Source: CBDCVO01 sp965223085 (GTDB taxonomy: Bacteria; Pseudomonadota; Gammaproteobacteria; Ga0077536). Taken from it: DNA of 28,018 bases. Under the pieces are notes generated by a model. The model worked only from the letters and a program-made list of their open reading frames with translations. It was not told the origin of the DNA and did no database searches. Each line of letters begins with the position of its first letter. Position 1 is the stretch's first letter. Position numbers and translations under genes: made by a program. The stretch lies in assembly GCA_965223085.1 (NCBI GenBank), contig CBDCVO010000001.1:1-28018 (forward strand), given 5' to 3'. This document shows, piece by piece, positions 15,058-22,573 of the stretch.

Positions 15058-16763
15058 TGGCGTTGAAATTAGCGAAAAACGAGAAGACCGGCGCGACCTA
15101 CGCATTGATTAATGGTGAGTGGCAGGATGTCACGCACGGGCATCCGGCATTAGATGCGAATCCAGCGGAAGCGTTTCTAATCGGCGCGGGTCGGCAGTTC
15201 GACCGGTTCGGCGCGGGTATCGGTAACCTCGTAGACCTAGCGCAAGGCGACTTTGACGGCATCGAAGCGCGCCGAGCAGAGCAAGCCGAAGGAGATAGGC
15301 TATTTAATCCGTTGCAGCAGGAAAGCCCGATAGCAGCGACAGCCGGACAAATCGCGCCATTTTTGGCGACGGCACCGGTAAGCGGTACGGGGGCGCAGTT
15401 CCTAACCGGGGCGGCGTTAACCGGATTAGATTATACGGGCGACCCAGGCCAGCAATTAGCACGCGCGCCGGTAGGTGGCGCGGTAGATATCGCAGCAAAC
15501 GCGCTATTTGGCCGCGCTGGGCGCATGGCGTCACGAGTCGCGAATGCAATATCAGGAAGAACCGCGCGCGAAGCGGCAGAAACAACCGTGAGGAAAGGAC
15601 CGGCAGCGATTGAAAACGTAGCCGTGGGCGAGGCGAGACAGGTACAACCAGAATACAACCGGCTTATTGAGTCAGGTGAACGTCTAGGAATGCAATTCAC
15701 GCCAGGCCAGAAAGCAAACAACCCACAGCAATTGCAGTTTGAAGCGTCGTTATCGTCAACGCCGGGCATGGGCTCGCGTTTCCAGTCGCAATCGGACAAC
15801 AATCGCCGCGTGGGTGAAATATTAATAGGGCGTCACCTTGGTTTAGGGGACGTGACGCAGTTCACCCAGCAGGAACTAGGGCAGGCGTACGACGTAATAC
15901 AGGGTGCATTCGAGCGCGTTGCGGCAGAGATGCAACCGGTAAAATTACCAGAATCATTTTTTGACGTGCTCGAAGCCGGAAAAAGAAACCAATTATCTGA
16001 GTTAAATCAACTAGATAGCCGTTTTCGTTCAAATGTAGAACCGTTCTTCGATAATTTCCTTGAACAGGCGCGCAGGGCGGCATCTCAGGGCGCGGTACAG
16101 CCTCGCCAATTGATGCAATGGCGCTCTGACCTCGCGGATTTAATGAAGCAGGCAGGAGAGCCTGGAAATCAATTATCGGGCAGCCAACCAGCGATTAGCC
16201 TCATGATTGATAACTTAGATAAGGTCATCAAACAGGGCGCTGGTAAGGAATTAGCGGGCGTATATAACGAAGCGCGCGGGCGTTGGCGGGTGCTCAAAAC
16301 GATAGAGAATGCGCGCGCGGTCGATGCTGGCGGGCAAGGTATCCGACCGCGACAAATCGCGCGAGCGCTCGGGAAGGAATTTCCGGAGGAATTCGCACGC
16401 GGGCGGCTAACGACGGATACTGCGCCAGATAACACGCTGGCCCAAATTATGGACTGGGCGCGCGCGATGACCGCGACACGAGACATTGTAGGCAATTCGG
16501 GCACCGCAACGCGCATGTTTGTACAAAATGCGCTATCAGACCCCCAAGGCGCGGTTTTAAACGCAGCATTAGGAAATACGGTAGGGCGTGGATATGAAGC
16601 TATCGCGCCATACTTGCCGGAGTCGTTCTTAAGATTTGGTGTTCCCCAAGTCCCCTCTAACGGGGGCATAGTATCTCCTCCAAACGCCGGGTTTAGTCCC
16701 CTCGGCATCCCAAATCTGGGCGGCGCGGCAGCCGTAGGAGCTGGTAACCAGCTCATTCAGTAA
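15057..16763 (+). CDS. Putative internal virion/ejection protein 3 (large)
   Basis: A 568-residue protein and the last gene of the virion operon. The N-terminal 160 residues contain Gly/Ala-rich amphipathic stretches (AFLIGAGRQFDRFGAGIGNL; IAATAGQIAPFLATAPVSGTG) like those in podophage DNA-ejection proteins. The remainder is long helical and polar (about 180-500), and the C-terminus is Gly/Pro-rich. No lysozyme or transglycosylase motif is seen. An intrinsic terminator begins 20 bp after the stop. Ejection function is inferred from position and composition. Confidence 0.68.
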   Translation: MALKLAKNEKTGATYALINGEWQDVTHGHPALDANPAEAFLIGAGRQFDRFGAGIGNLVDLAQGDFDGIEARRAEQAEGDRLFNPLQQESPIAATAGQIAPFLATAPVSGTGAQFLTGAALTGLDYTGDPGQQLARAPVGGAVDIAANALFGRAGRMASRVANAISGRTAREAAETTVRKGPAAIENVAVGEARQVQPEYNRLIESGERLGMQFTPGQKANNPQQLQFEASLSSTPGMGSRFQSQSDNNRRVGEILIGRHLGLGDVTQFTQQELGQAYDVIQGAFERVAAEMQPVKLPESFFDVLEAGKRNQLSELNQLDSRFRSNVEPFFDNFLEQARRAASQGAVQPRQLMQWRSDLADLMKQAGEPGNQLSGSQPAISLMIDNLDKVIKQGAGKELAGVYNEARGRWRVLKTIENARAVDAGGQGIRPRQIARALGKEFPEEFARGRLTTDTAPDNTLAQIMDWARAMTATRDIVGNSGTATRMFVQNALSDPQGAVLNAALGNTVGRGYEAIAPYLPESFLRFGVPQVPSNGGIVSPPNAGFSPLGIPNLGGAAAVGAGNQLIQ

Positions 16764-16782
16764 ATCCAACCTCGCCGTTGGT

Positions 16783-16818
16783 ACCCCCGTTGTCCCATAA
16801 GGCACGGGGGTTTTTTTT
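16783..16818 (+). terminator. Intrinsic terminator of the virion operon
   Basis: ACCCCCGT (16783-16790) pairs perfectly with ACGGGGGT (16804-16811) around a 13-nt loop, followed by eight T residues (16811-16818). It is a textbook rho-independent terminator just after the last virion gene. Confidence 0.93.
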
Positions 16819-16838
16819 GACTCAAGGAAATTACTATA

Positions 16839-16867
16839 TTGACAAAACCCGAAAAATGTGATAAAAA
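16839..16867 (+). promoter_or_regulatory. Candidate promoter for the small-gene/lysis region
   Basis: A perfect TTGACA (16839-16844) is followed by an AT-rich stretch with possible -10 boxes GATAAA (16860-16865, 15-bp spacing) or TAAAAA (16862-16867, 17-bp spacing). Neither -10 is strong. It lies just after the virion terminator and shares the string TTGACAAA with the promoter at 1312. It would transcribe the leader hairpins and the genes at 17033-17767 and onward into the lysis genes. Confidence 0.45.
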
Positions 16868-16868
16868 T

Positions 16869-16991
16869 TTAACTTCATTAAATGTGTTTGATTTATAAAT
16901 CATTAACACAAAAGATTTACCCCTTGCGGGGACATCTTTTTTGTTAATTCTAAATCTATTGAATCAAACTCTAATAAAAAACTGAAGTTAA
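16869..16991. repeat. Nested inverted repeat, about 120 bp, AT-rich
   Basis: Four pairs of arms are nested around one centre near 16925-16930: TTAACTTCA (16869-16877) with TGAAGTTAA (16983-16991); GTTTGATT (16886-16893) with AATCAAAC (16962-16969); a 15-bp arm at 16902-16916 with 16934-16948 (one mismatch); and CCCC (16920-16923) with GGGG (16928-16931). It occupies most of the 269-bp gap 16764-17032, the longest non-coding stretch of the unit. Candidate roles are an origin, a packaging site or a structured RNA leader. Confidence 0.6.
16902..16948. terminator. Terminator-like hairpin in the leader (bidirectional form)
   Basis: The inner part of the nested repeat: ATTAACACAAAAGAT (16902-16916) faces ATCTTTTTTGTTAAT (16934-16948), with a CCCC-ttgc-GGGG stem between them. 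The CCCC/GGGG stem followed by a T-run (16937-16942) can act as a rho-independent terminator, and the A-run on the left gives the same on the other strand. Because it lies between the promoter at 16839 and the gene at 17033, it may attenuate that transcript. Confidence 0.55.
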
Positions 16992-17020
16992 CTCGCTTAT
17001 CGCTCGCTAACTATCAGTTT
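16979..17020 (+). promoter_or_regulatory. Alternative hairpin just before the 17033 ribosome site
   Basis: AAACTGAAGTT (16979-16989) can pair with AACTATCAGTTT (17009-17020) with one bulged base. The loop contains three TCGCT repeats (16993, 17000, 17004). The left arm overlaps the outer arm of the larger nested repeat (16983-16991), so the two structures exclude each other. The AAAGGAG ribosome site (17021-17027) follows directly. Confidence 0.45.
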
Positions 17021-17032
17021 AAAGGAGATACT

Positions 17033-17431
17033 ATGCCGCGTGAAAAAGGACCAACCATAGAAGATGAAATTAACGCCGTATCAAGGCATGATAGCCAACT
17101 TTGTTGTTATTGGGCGGATGGCATGAGGTGCCAAAACTACGGCGTTATTGTGAAAGCGCACGTTGTGAAATGGTGTAAGGTGGACGAAGACCGCATCGAA
17201 AAGAAGTTAATCGGAATTGGCTATTGTGCTGAACACGACTTCGATAGTGTTAACGTAATGCCGGAGAGACAAGAAACGCTAAGGGAGTACTTCGATAGAA
17301 CGTACGACGAAGCGTTGAAGCATGACCCGCTTGTAAGGGGGGCAACGACGGAAGAAGATAAATCGTTACTGCTGCAATTACTGAGGGACAAGCACGCGAA
17401 AGCGTTATCACGGAGTTTCAGCAATGGGTGA
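17033..17431 (+). CDS. Cys/His-containing protein of unknown function, possible zinc-binding
   Basis: A 132-residue soluble protein with Cys24, Cys25 and Cys33 in CCYWADGMRC and a CAEH motif (Cys65, His68). The spacing could bind one zinc ion; Cys48 is an extra candidate ligand. The C-terminal half is charged and helical. A strong AAAGGAG site (17021-17027) supports the start. It is the only gene of the unit that is neither clearly virion nor membrane or lysis related. It sits directly after the structured leader, so a regulatory or replication-related role is possible. This is inference, and no known family is recognised. Confidence 0.72.
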   Translation: MPREKGPTIEDEINAVSRHDSQLCCYWADGMRCQNYGVIVKAHVVKWCKVDEDRIEKKLIGIGYCAEHDFDSVNVMPERQETLREYFDRTYDEALKHDPLVRGATTEEDKSLLLQLLRDKHAKALSRSFSNG

Positions 17432-17576
17432 AATACTGTTAACGACCGTTTGTTATGCGATTATTGGACTAATATTATTTATAGTGCTTGGGTGGATACT
17501 GGCGCTATATCAGGAAAGTAAGCGATGGCGGAAAGTCGCTAAACTGCAAAGAAAAAGAAACGAGTGGGGGCATTAG
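17424..17576 (+). CDS. Small single-TM protein (50 aa)
   Basis: ATG at 17424 overlaps the preceding gene by 8 bp, and the stop is TAG at 17574-17576. Residues about 4-28 form one hydrophobic segment (LLTTVCYAIIGLILFIVLGW). The tail from residue 31 is strongly basic (ESKRWRKVAKLQRKRNEWGH), predicting a cytoplasmic C-terminus. Overlapping small membrane genes next to an endolysin often encode holins, antiholins or spanin components. It is too short for an ordinary inner-membrane spanin. The stop codon lies inside a perfect hairpin. Confidence 0.6.
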   Translation: MGEILLTTVCYAIIGLILFIVLGWILALYQESKRWRKVAKLQRKRNEWGH

Positions 17577-17583
17577 CCCCCAC
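17564..17583. repeat. Perfect GC-rich hairpin over a stop codon
   Basis: GTGGGGGC (17564-17571), loop ATTA, GCCCCCAC (17576-17583). The 8-bp stem is perfect and the TAG of the 50-aa gene lies at the loop/right-arm border. No T-run follows, so it is not a standard terminator. It could be an mRNA stability or translation element between two small genes, or a protein recognition site. Confidence 0.6.
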
Positions 17584-17605
17584 AATCACATATAGGGGTA
17601 CCGAA

Positions 17606-17767
17606 ATGAAAGAACAACAGCAAGAACGTAGGTACCGGCGGCGAGCAAACGATAAATGGCTAGTGCGGTTGTACAAGGTATCAACGTTATTCGTCACGGC
17701 GTTGATAGTGGCATTTGCTATCGGATGTGACGAGGCGAGGAAGTTAGCAATTAACTTGTTTTTATGA
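17606..17767 (+). CDS. Small single-TM protein, possible lipoprotein (53 aa)
   Basis: Start ATG at 17606 after AGGGG (17594-17598). An in-frame GTG at 17564 is less likely because it lies inside a hairpin with no ribosome site. The first 24 residues are very polar and basic (QQQERRYRRRANDKW). Residues about 25-40 are hydrophobic (VSTLFVTALIVAFAIG), followed by Cys41-Asp-Glu. The 'FAIGC' end is a weak lipobox, which would leave a 13-residue lipopeptide; otherwise it is a plain TM anchor. It precedes the endolysin by 12 bp, so it may be a lysis accessory (spanin or antiholin-like). The repeat boundary at 17630 falls inside it without disturbing it. Confidence 0.62.
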   Translation: MKEQQQERRYRRRANDKWLVRLYKVSTLFVTALIVAFAIGCDEARKLAINLFL

Positions 17768-17779
17768 CTTGGAGGAAAA

Positions 17780-18256
17780 ATGAAGATAACAGCATATGAT
17801 TTAGCAACGCGATTTGTGGGCATACCCGAAATAGATGGGCCGACAGCGAACCCGCAAATTATGACGATGCTAAAACTTGACAATGAATGGCCGGAAGATG
17901 ATTCGGTGCCGTGGTGTAGTGCATTTGTTAACTACATCGCGTGGCTTTTGCGGCTACCACGCTCAAAATCATTAAGGGCGCGTAGCTGGTTGAACGTTGG
18001 CCGACCAATCGATTATCAACAAGCAAAATGCGGTTTCGATATCGTAATATTAAATCGCGGCGATGGACCACAAGACCCGGCAATCATCAAGGCGCCAGGG
18101 CACGTTGGATTTTATGTTGATAGGCGATATGACCGAAGCCGTGGCGTCCATCGACCCATGGTTGCCGTGTGTGGCGGCAATCAAGGAAATACGGTTTCGA
18201 CGCTTTGGTATGAGGAATCGCGTATTTTAGGCGTACGGAGGCTTAAATATGATTAA
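17780..18256 (+). CDS. Endolysin, second copy
   Basis: Identical to the TIGR02594/CHAP-like endolysin at 151-627, with the same GGAGG site and the intact Cys46/His108/Asn134 triad. This copy shows the complete upstream context, following the 53-aa membrane protein gene. Confidence 0.88.
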   Translation: MKITAYDLATRFVGIPEIDGPTANPQIMTMLKLDNEWPEDDSVPWCSAFVNYIAWLLRLPRSKSLRARSWLNVGRPIDYQQAKCGFDIVILNRGDGPQDPAIIKAPGHVGFYVDRRYDRSRGVHRPMVAVCGGNQGNTVSTLWYEESRILGVRRLKYD

Positions 18257-18641
18257 CAAACTCATAGGTGGCGCAGCTATCAGCGCTGTTGAAGGTGTCG
18301 GTAATGTGCTAGATGAGCTATTCACATCAGATGAGGAGCGCCTAGATAAACAGGCGCTTCTTACTCGACTCGCTCAACAGCCAAACCTCGCACAAGTCGA
18401 GCTCAACAAAATAGAAGCAGCGCACCGCAGCATATTTGTCGCGGGTTGGCGGCCGTTCGTGGGATGGGTGGCAGGGTTTTCCCTTGCATATCAATACATT
18501 ATACGTGATTTGATTTCATGGGCGATGCCAGAGAATGTACCGCCGGAACTAGCAACCGGGGAGCTAACAACGGTGCTGTTGGCGTTATTGGGCCTAGGGT
18601 CACTGCGAACCGTGGAAAAACTACAAGGCCGGGCGAAGTAA
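18249..18641 (+). CDS. Holin, 3-TM GTA-type, second copy
   Basis: Identical to 620-1012, with the AHRSIFVAGWRPFVGW hallmark and hydrophobic segments intact. It overlaps the endolysin by 8 bp. Confidence 0.88.
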   Translation: MINKLIGGAAISAVEGVGNVLDELFTSDEERLDKQALLTRLAQQPNLAQVELNKIEAAHRSIFVAGWRPFVGWVAGFSLAYQYIIRDLISWAMPENVPPELATGELTTVLLALLGLGSLRTVEKLQGRAK

Positions 18642-18655
18642 GGAGCAACAAAACG

Positions 18656-18919
18656 ATGATTGATGATACCCAATACCGAGATTTTGACGGGAATAATGTC
18701 ACTTTGGAAAAGCTTGTCAGGACGGAGCCTGGGTGGGCGTGCAGCCGAATACGGCATATGACCCAACAACTCACCGAAGCGAATGCCCGAATCGCTGAGC
18801 TTGAGGCGTTTGTTTTTGACATAACAGATATTGTCGAAACCATCCCGCCTGATGAAGTTGAGCGCTTTCGGGTATTGGTACTTATGAAGCTAGGGCAATT
18901 GGAGCAACAAAACGATTAG
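18656..18919 (+). CDS. Small coiled-coil protein, second copy
   Basis: Identical to 1027-1290 (87 residues, AAGGAG site 10 bp before the ATG). Unknown function; last gene before the virion promoter. Confidence 0.65.
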   Translation: MIDDTQYRDFDGNNVTLEKLVRTEPGWACSRIRHMTQQLTEANARIAELEAFVFDITDIVETIPPDEVERFRVLVLMKLGQLEQQND

Positions 18920-18922
18920 ACG

Positions 18923-18938
18923 CCACTACATCTAGTGG
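18923..18938. promoter_or_regulatory. Inverted repeat before terS promoter, second copy
   Basis: CCACTA/TAGTGG dyad, the same as at 1294-1309. Confidence 0.4.
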
Positions 18939-18940
18939 TG

Positions 18941-18968
18941 TTGACAAAGCAAAACCCCCTAAGATAGT
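18941..18968 (+). promoter_or_regulatory. Sigma70-like promoter of virion operon, second copy
   Basis: TTGACA (18941-18946), 16 bp, GATAGT (18963-18968); the terS ATG follows at 18977, again without a Shine-Dalgarno. Confidence 0.6.
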
Positions 18969-18976
18969 ATCGCCCT

Positions 18977-19273
18977 ATGGCAACGGGTCAATCAGTCCGC
19001 GTTAGAACGCTCGATTACATCATCAAGTATGAGGATTGCGCGCGCCAGTACGAAACAGACCCGGTAGAATTTCTGTTCCGTGTCCTTAGCGGACACGATA
19101 AAAGTCATCATTGGGATGCAAGCCACAAAATAGACGCGGCAAAGCATCTCATCAAGTATCGATTCCCCCAAGTTAAAGCACTAGAGATAACCGATGCTGG
19201 GGACGCAGACAATCAAAATGAAATGGCGTTTACGTGGCGACAGCCGGGTAAATTAGCTGAACATGCTGATTGA
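18977..19273 (+). CDS. terS: Probable terminase small subunit, second copy
   Basis: Identical to 1348-1644: a short TerS-like protein without an evident helix-turn-helix, overlapping terL by 11 bp. Confidence 0.65.
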   Translation: MATGQSVRVRTLDYIIKYEDCARQYETDPVEFLFRVLSGHDKSHHWDASHKIDAAKHLIKYRFPQVKALEITDAGDADNQNEMAFTWRQPGKLAEHAD

Positions 19274-20567
19274 GATACCGTACGAACCTAGGCCGCTACA
19301 GGCAAAGATACACGAAGCACTAGAAACACATCGATTTGGTGTGTTGGTTTGTCATAGAAGGTTTGGTAAAACGGTTTGCGTCATTAACCAGTTGTTGAAG
19401 GATATTTTAACGTGCAAAATGCCCAATCCACGCGGTGCGTATCTATGCCCTTATCAAAAGCAGGCGAGACTAGTCGCGTGGGACATGCTATGCGGCTTTT
19501 GCGCAAACATTCCAGGTGTGAAGACGAACAAGGCCGAACTCGCAATTTATCTCCCGAACAATGGAAAAATCACCTTGCTAGGTGCAGACAATGCCGACAG
19601 CTTGCGCGGTATATATTTAGACTCCGTGGTGTTGGACGAAGTGGCGCAGATGTCGCGCAGGGTGTGGGGTGAAGTGATAAGGCCAGCGCTCAGTGATAGA
19701 AAAGGTCGCGCGATGTTCATCGGAACACCGGCAGGCCGCAATGTGTTCTACGACTTCTACAACCAAGGTAACGAGCGCGACCCGGAGACAGGCGAGAAAG
19801 CGAACCCGGACTGGTTCAGTATGTTAATAACGCACGAGGACAGCGGATACGTAGACGCGGAAGAAATAAAAGCGCTTAAAAAGGAACTAAGCGAAGATGA
19901 GTTCGCGCAGGAAATGATGTGCAGTTGGTCGGCAGCGATAAGGGGCGCGTATTACGGCCATGTAATGAACGAAGCGCAGGCCGAAGGTAGAATAGGCCGC
20001 GTAGCACACGATGAAATGTTGCCAGTAGTGGCAACCTTTGACCTAGGAATGAACGACCAAACGGTGGTGTGGTTTTTGCAAGTAGTGGGCAGCGAAGTAA
20101 GAGCGATAGATTGCCAAGCATTCACGGGAACCGGCTTACCGGATATCTTCAAATGGATAAAAGAGCACCGTAGTTGGTACAACATCCAGCAATGGATAGG
20201 CCCACACGATTTGCGGGTTCGTGAAATGGGAACAGGTGTAAGTCGGTATGAAGTCGCACAGCGCAACGGGGTAAACTTCGACATCGCGCGTAATATCCCA
20301 ATAATCGACGGCATCAATGCAACGCGCTCAATGATTAAGCGCATGTGGTTTGATGAGGAACTATGCCGGGATGGAATCGAAGCGCTACGACAATACAAGG
20401 CCGAGTACGACGACAAGCGCGGCGCATTTAGCACAAGGCCAATACACGATTGGACAAGTGACTATGCCGATTCATTGCGGTACTTTGCAGTGAAGACAAG
20501 CGCAGGCGCGAGAACCGGAAAAATCCAACAACAAGAATTAGAGCTAGACCTAACGGGAACGTTTTAA
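19263..20567 (+). CDS. terL: Terminase large subunit, second copy
   Basis: Identical to 1634-2938. ATPase motifs (CHRRFGKT, VVLDE, IGTP) and nuclease aspartates are all intact, so neither copy is degenerating. Confidence 0.95.
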   Translation: MLIEIPYEPRPLQAKIHEALETHRFGVLVCHRRFGKTVCVINQLLKDILTCKMPNPRGAYLCPYQKQARLVAWDMLCGFCANIPGVKTNKAELAIYLPNNGKITLLGADNADSLRGIYLDSVVLDEVAQMSRRVWGEVIRPALSDRKGRAMFIGTPAGRNVFYDFYNQGNERDPETGEKANPDWFSMLITHEDSGYVDAEEIKALKKELSEDEFAQEMMCSWSAAIRGAYYGHVMNEAQAEGRIGRVAHDEMLPVVATFDLGMNDQTVVWFLQVVGSEVRAIDCQAFTGTGLPDIFKWIKEHRSWYNIQQWIGPHDLRVREMGTGVSRYEVAQRNGVNFDIARNIPIIDGINATRSMIKRMWFDEELCRDGIEALRQYKAEYDDKRGAFSTRPIHDWTSDYADSLRYFAVKTSAGARTGKIQQQELELDLTGTF

Positions 20568-22573
20568 TGGCGAAGATGAGCGAAAAGCGGCTAAGTGCCG
20601 TGGTAACGAACGCACTACAGGCGGCAAGCCCGGAAGGAAGTAGCGCCGAGCGTTTCAAGGAAGCAATCGACTACTATCACGGCCATATGCCAGCAAACAA
20701 GCCGGGACGCTCGCAACTAGTCAGCACCGATATTGCAGACATGACCGAAGCGACGCTGGCGCAGTTAATGCCGTCATTCACAAACGACCAACTAGTGAGC
20801 TTTGAAGCGCTGAGCGAAGAAGACGTACAAGCGGCAGAAGAAGAAAGCGAAGCCGTTAACCACGTAATCATGGAATTAAACAACGGTTATATGTTGTTCA
20901 ATATGGCGATTAAGAACGCGGCGTTAAAGCGTAATGCGTTTGTCCGGGTAGAAGTGGTCACCAAAGAGGACAGCGACACGCAGCGGTTTAAGGCGTTGAC
21001 ACCGGAAGCACTGCGACAGCTCACAGAAGAACAAGCCCCGCGCGCCGGGATAGAGATTGTGCGGGAATATGGCGACATAGAAAAGGATGGGGACTTAACG
21101 AACATCAAAGTTAAGACAATTATTCGCCGCCAAAAGCTAGAAGTAAGCGCAGTAGACCCGGCCTATATGATTGTCACCAAATCATGGGACCAGCACAGCT
21201 TGCAAGAATGCCCATTAGTCGCAGAGCAGGACTACATGACACGCAGCGATTTGCTTGAACGCGGATTCGATGAAAAGAAAGTGATGAAACTAGAATCAAT
21301 CGAAGACGCGCCGGTTACGAATGCCGTGGATGGCGATACATCAGGCCCAGCGGTGGACGATAAAGCCGGAGACCTTATCGAAGTCTACCGCGTCTATATG
21401 AAAGTGGATTTTGACGGCGACAACGTAGCAGAGCGCCGCGAAATATGGGTAGGTGGCGGCATGAACGGCACCATCTTAAGCAATGAACCAAAACCGTTTG
21501 TGCCCTACGCGAACGGGTGTCTGTTCATCATGCCGAACACATGGGAGGGCATAAGCCTGTTCGATAAATTGAAAGGCGAGCAGAAAGCGAAGACCGCGAC
21601 CATACGTCATTGGGCAGACAATAACGCGACATGCACTTATGGCCGGTACTTGGTGCAACAAGACGAAGTGAACTACGGCGATATTATGAACGGCGTACCG
21701 GGCGGCTTAATCCGAGCGAGCAACATCGATGCGGTTAAACCGATGCCAACAGTGGACATCGGACCAAGCGCAGCGATGTTGATGGGGTATATGGATAAGA
21801 TGCGCACCGAGAAAGGCGGCGCATCATTGGATATGCAAGGCGCCGAATCGCAAATTGTCGGCGACACAGCACGAGGTATTGAGCGGCAATTTAGTTCGAA
21901 GGAACAGTTATGCGAAATGATGGCCCAGAACATGGCCGAAACCCTGGTAAAGGACACGGCGTTACTCGTTCACCGGGCGCTCCGAACGGACGCAACAGCC
22001 CCGCTAATTATCAAGCGGGGCGACGAATGGATGAACACTTCGCCGTCACAGTGGCAAGAGCGAGACCGAGTCAATGTGACGTTAGGTGCCAGCTTACAAG
22101 CACGCGAACGCTTAATGGGCAATATAGAGAAAATGATAGGCTTTGGCATCATGCTCAAACAGGCAGGCATGGGAACGACCTTGCAAGATAGCCAGGGCAT
22201 TTATCAGATGATTAAAGAATGGGGATACAGTGCCAACCTCAACAATCCGGACGCATTTTGGATAGACCCGCGCAGCAAGCGGGGTAAACAAATGGCACAA
22301 AACGCACAACGCAACGCCGAGCAGCAAGCGAAGCAACAAGCGGAAGTGCAAATGATGATGATGAAGTTCTCACAGCACATCGAATCACAAAAGAACCGAT
22401 TGGAGTGGAACAAGTTCACGAAGGAAAATCAGTTCAAGTATTTCGATGCGTGGCTATCAGCGGAAATAGAAGAAGCAAAGATAGTCGGACAGGCGACATT
22501 AACACTAGAGCAAGCACAACAACAGGCGAGGTTAAGATTTAATGAACGAGGAAACGACCAGCAAACAACTTGA
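20567..22573 (+). CDS. Portal protein (P22-like), second copy
   Basis: Identical 668-residue portal as at 2938-4944, with the same TAATG coupling to terL. Confidence 0.9.
   Translation: MAKMSEKRLSAVVTNALQAASPEGSSAERFKEAIDYYHGHMPANKPGRSQLVSTDIADMTEATLAQLMPSFTNDQLVSFEALSEEDVQAAEEESEAVNHVIMELNNGYMLFNMAIKNAALKRNAFVRVEVVTKEDSDTQRFKALTPEALRQLTEEQAPRAGIEIVREYGDIEKDGDLTNIKVKTIIRRQKLEVSAVDPAYMIVTKSWDQHSLQECPLVAEQDYMTRSDLLERGFDEKKVMKLESIEDAPVTNAVDGDTSGPAVDDKAGDLIEVYRVYMKVDFDGDNVAERREIWVGGGMNGTILSNEPKPFVPYANGCLFIMPNTWEGISLFDKLKGEQKAKTATIRHWADNNATCTYGRYLVQQDEVNYGDIMNGVPGGLIRASNIDAVKPMPTVDIGPSAAMLMGYMDKMRTEKGGASLDMQGAESQIVGDTARGIERQFSSKEQLCEMMAQNMAETLVKDTALLVHRALRTDATAPLIIKRGDEWMNTSPSQWQERDRVNVTLGASLQARERLMGNIEKMIGFGIMLKQAGMGTTLQDSQGIYQMIKEWGYSANLNNPDAFWIDPRSKRGKQMAQNAQRNAEQQAKQQAEVQMMMMKFSQHIESQKNRLEWNKFTKENQFKYFDAWLSAEIEEAKIVGQATLTLEQAQQQARLRFNERGNDQQTT

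Noticed and set aside
16869..16991. Hairpin telomere (protelomerase) site
   Set aside because: The palindrome is interrupted and imperfect, no protelomerase gene is present, and the head-to-tail repeat argues for a circle or concatemer and not covalently closed ends.
17564..17767. 67-aa version of the small TM protein from GTG 17564
   Set aside because: The GTG lies in the arm of a strong hairpin and has no ribosome site; ATG 17606 follows AGGGG.
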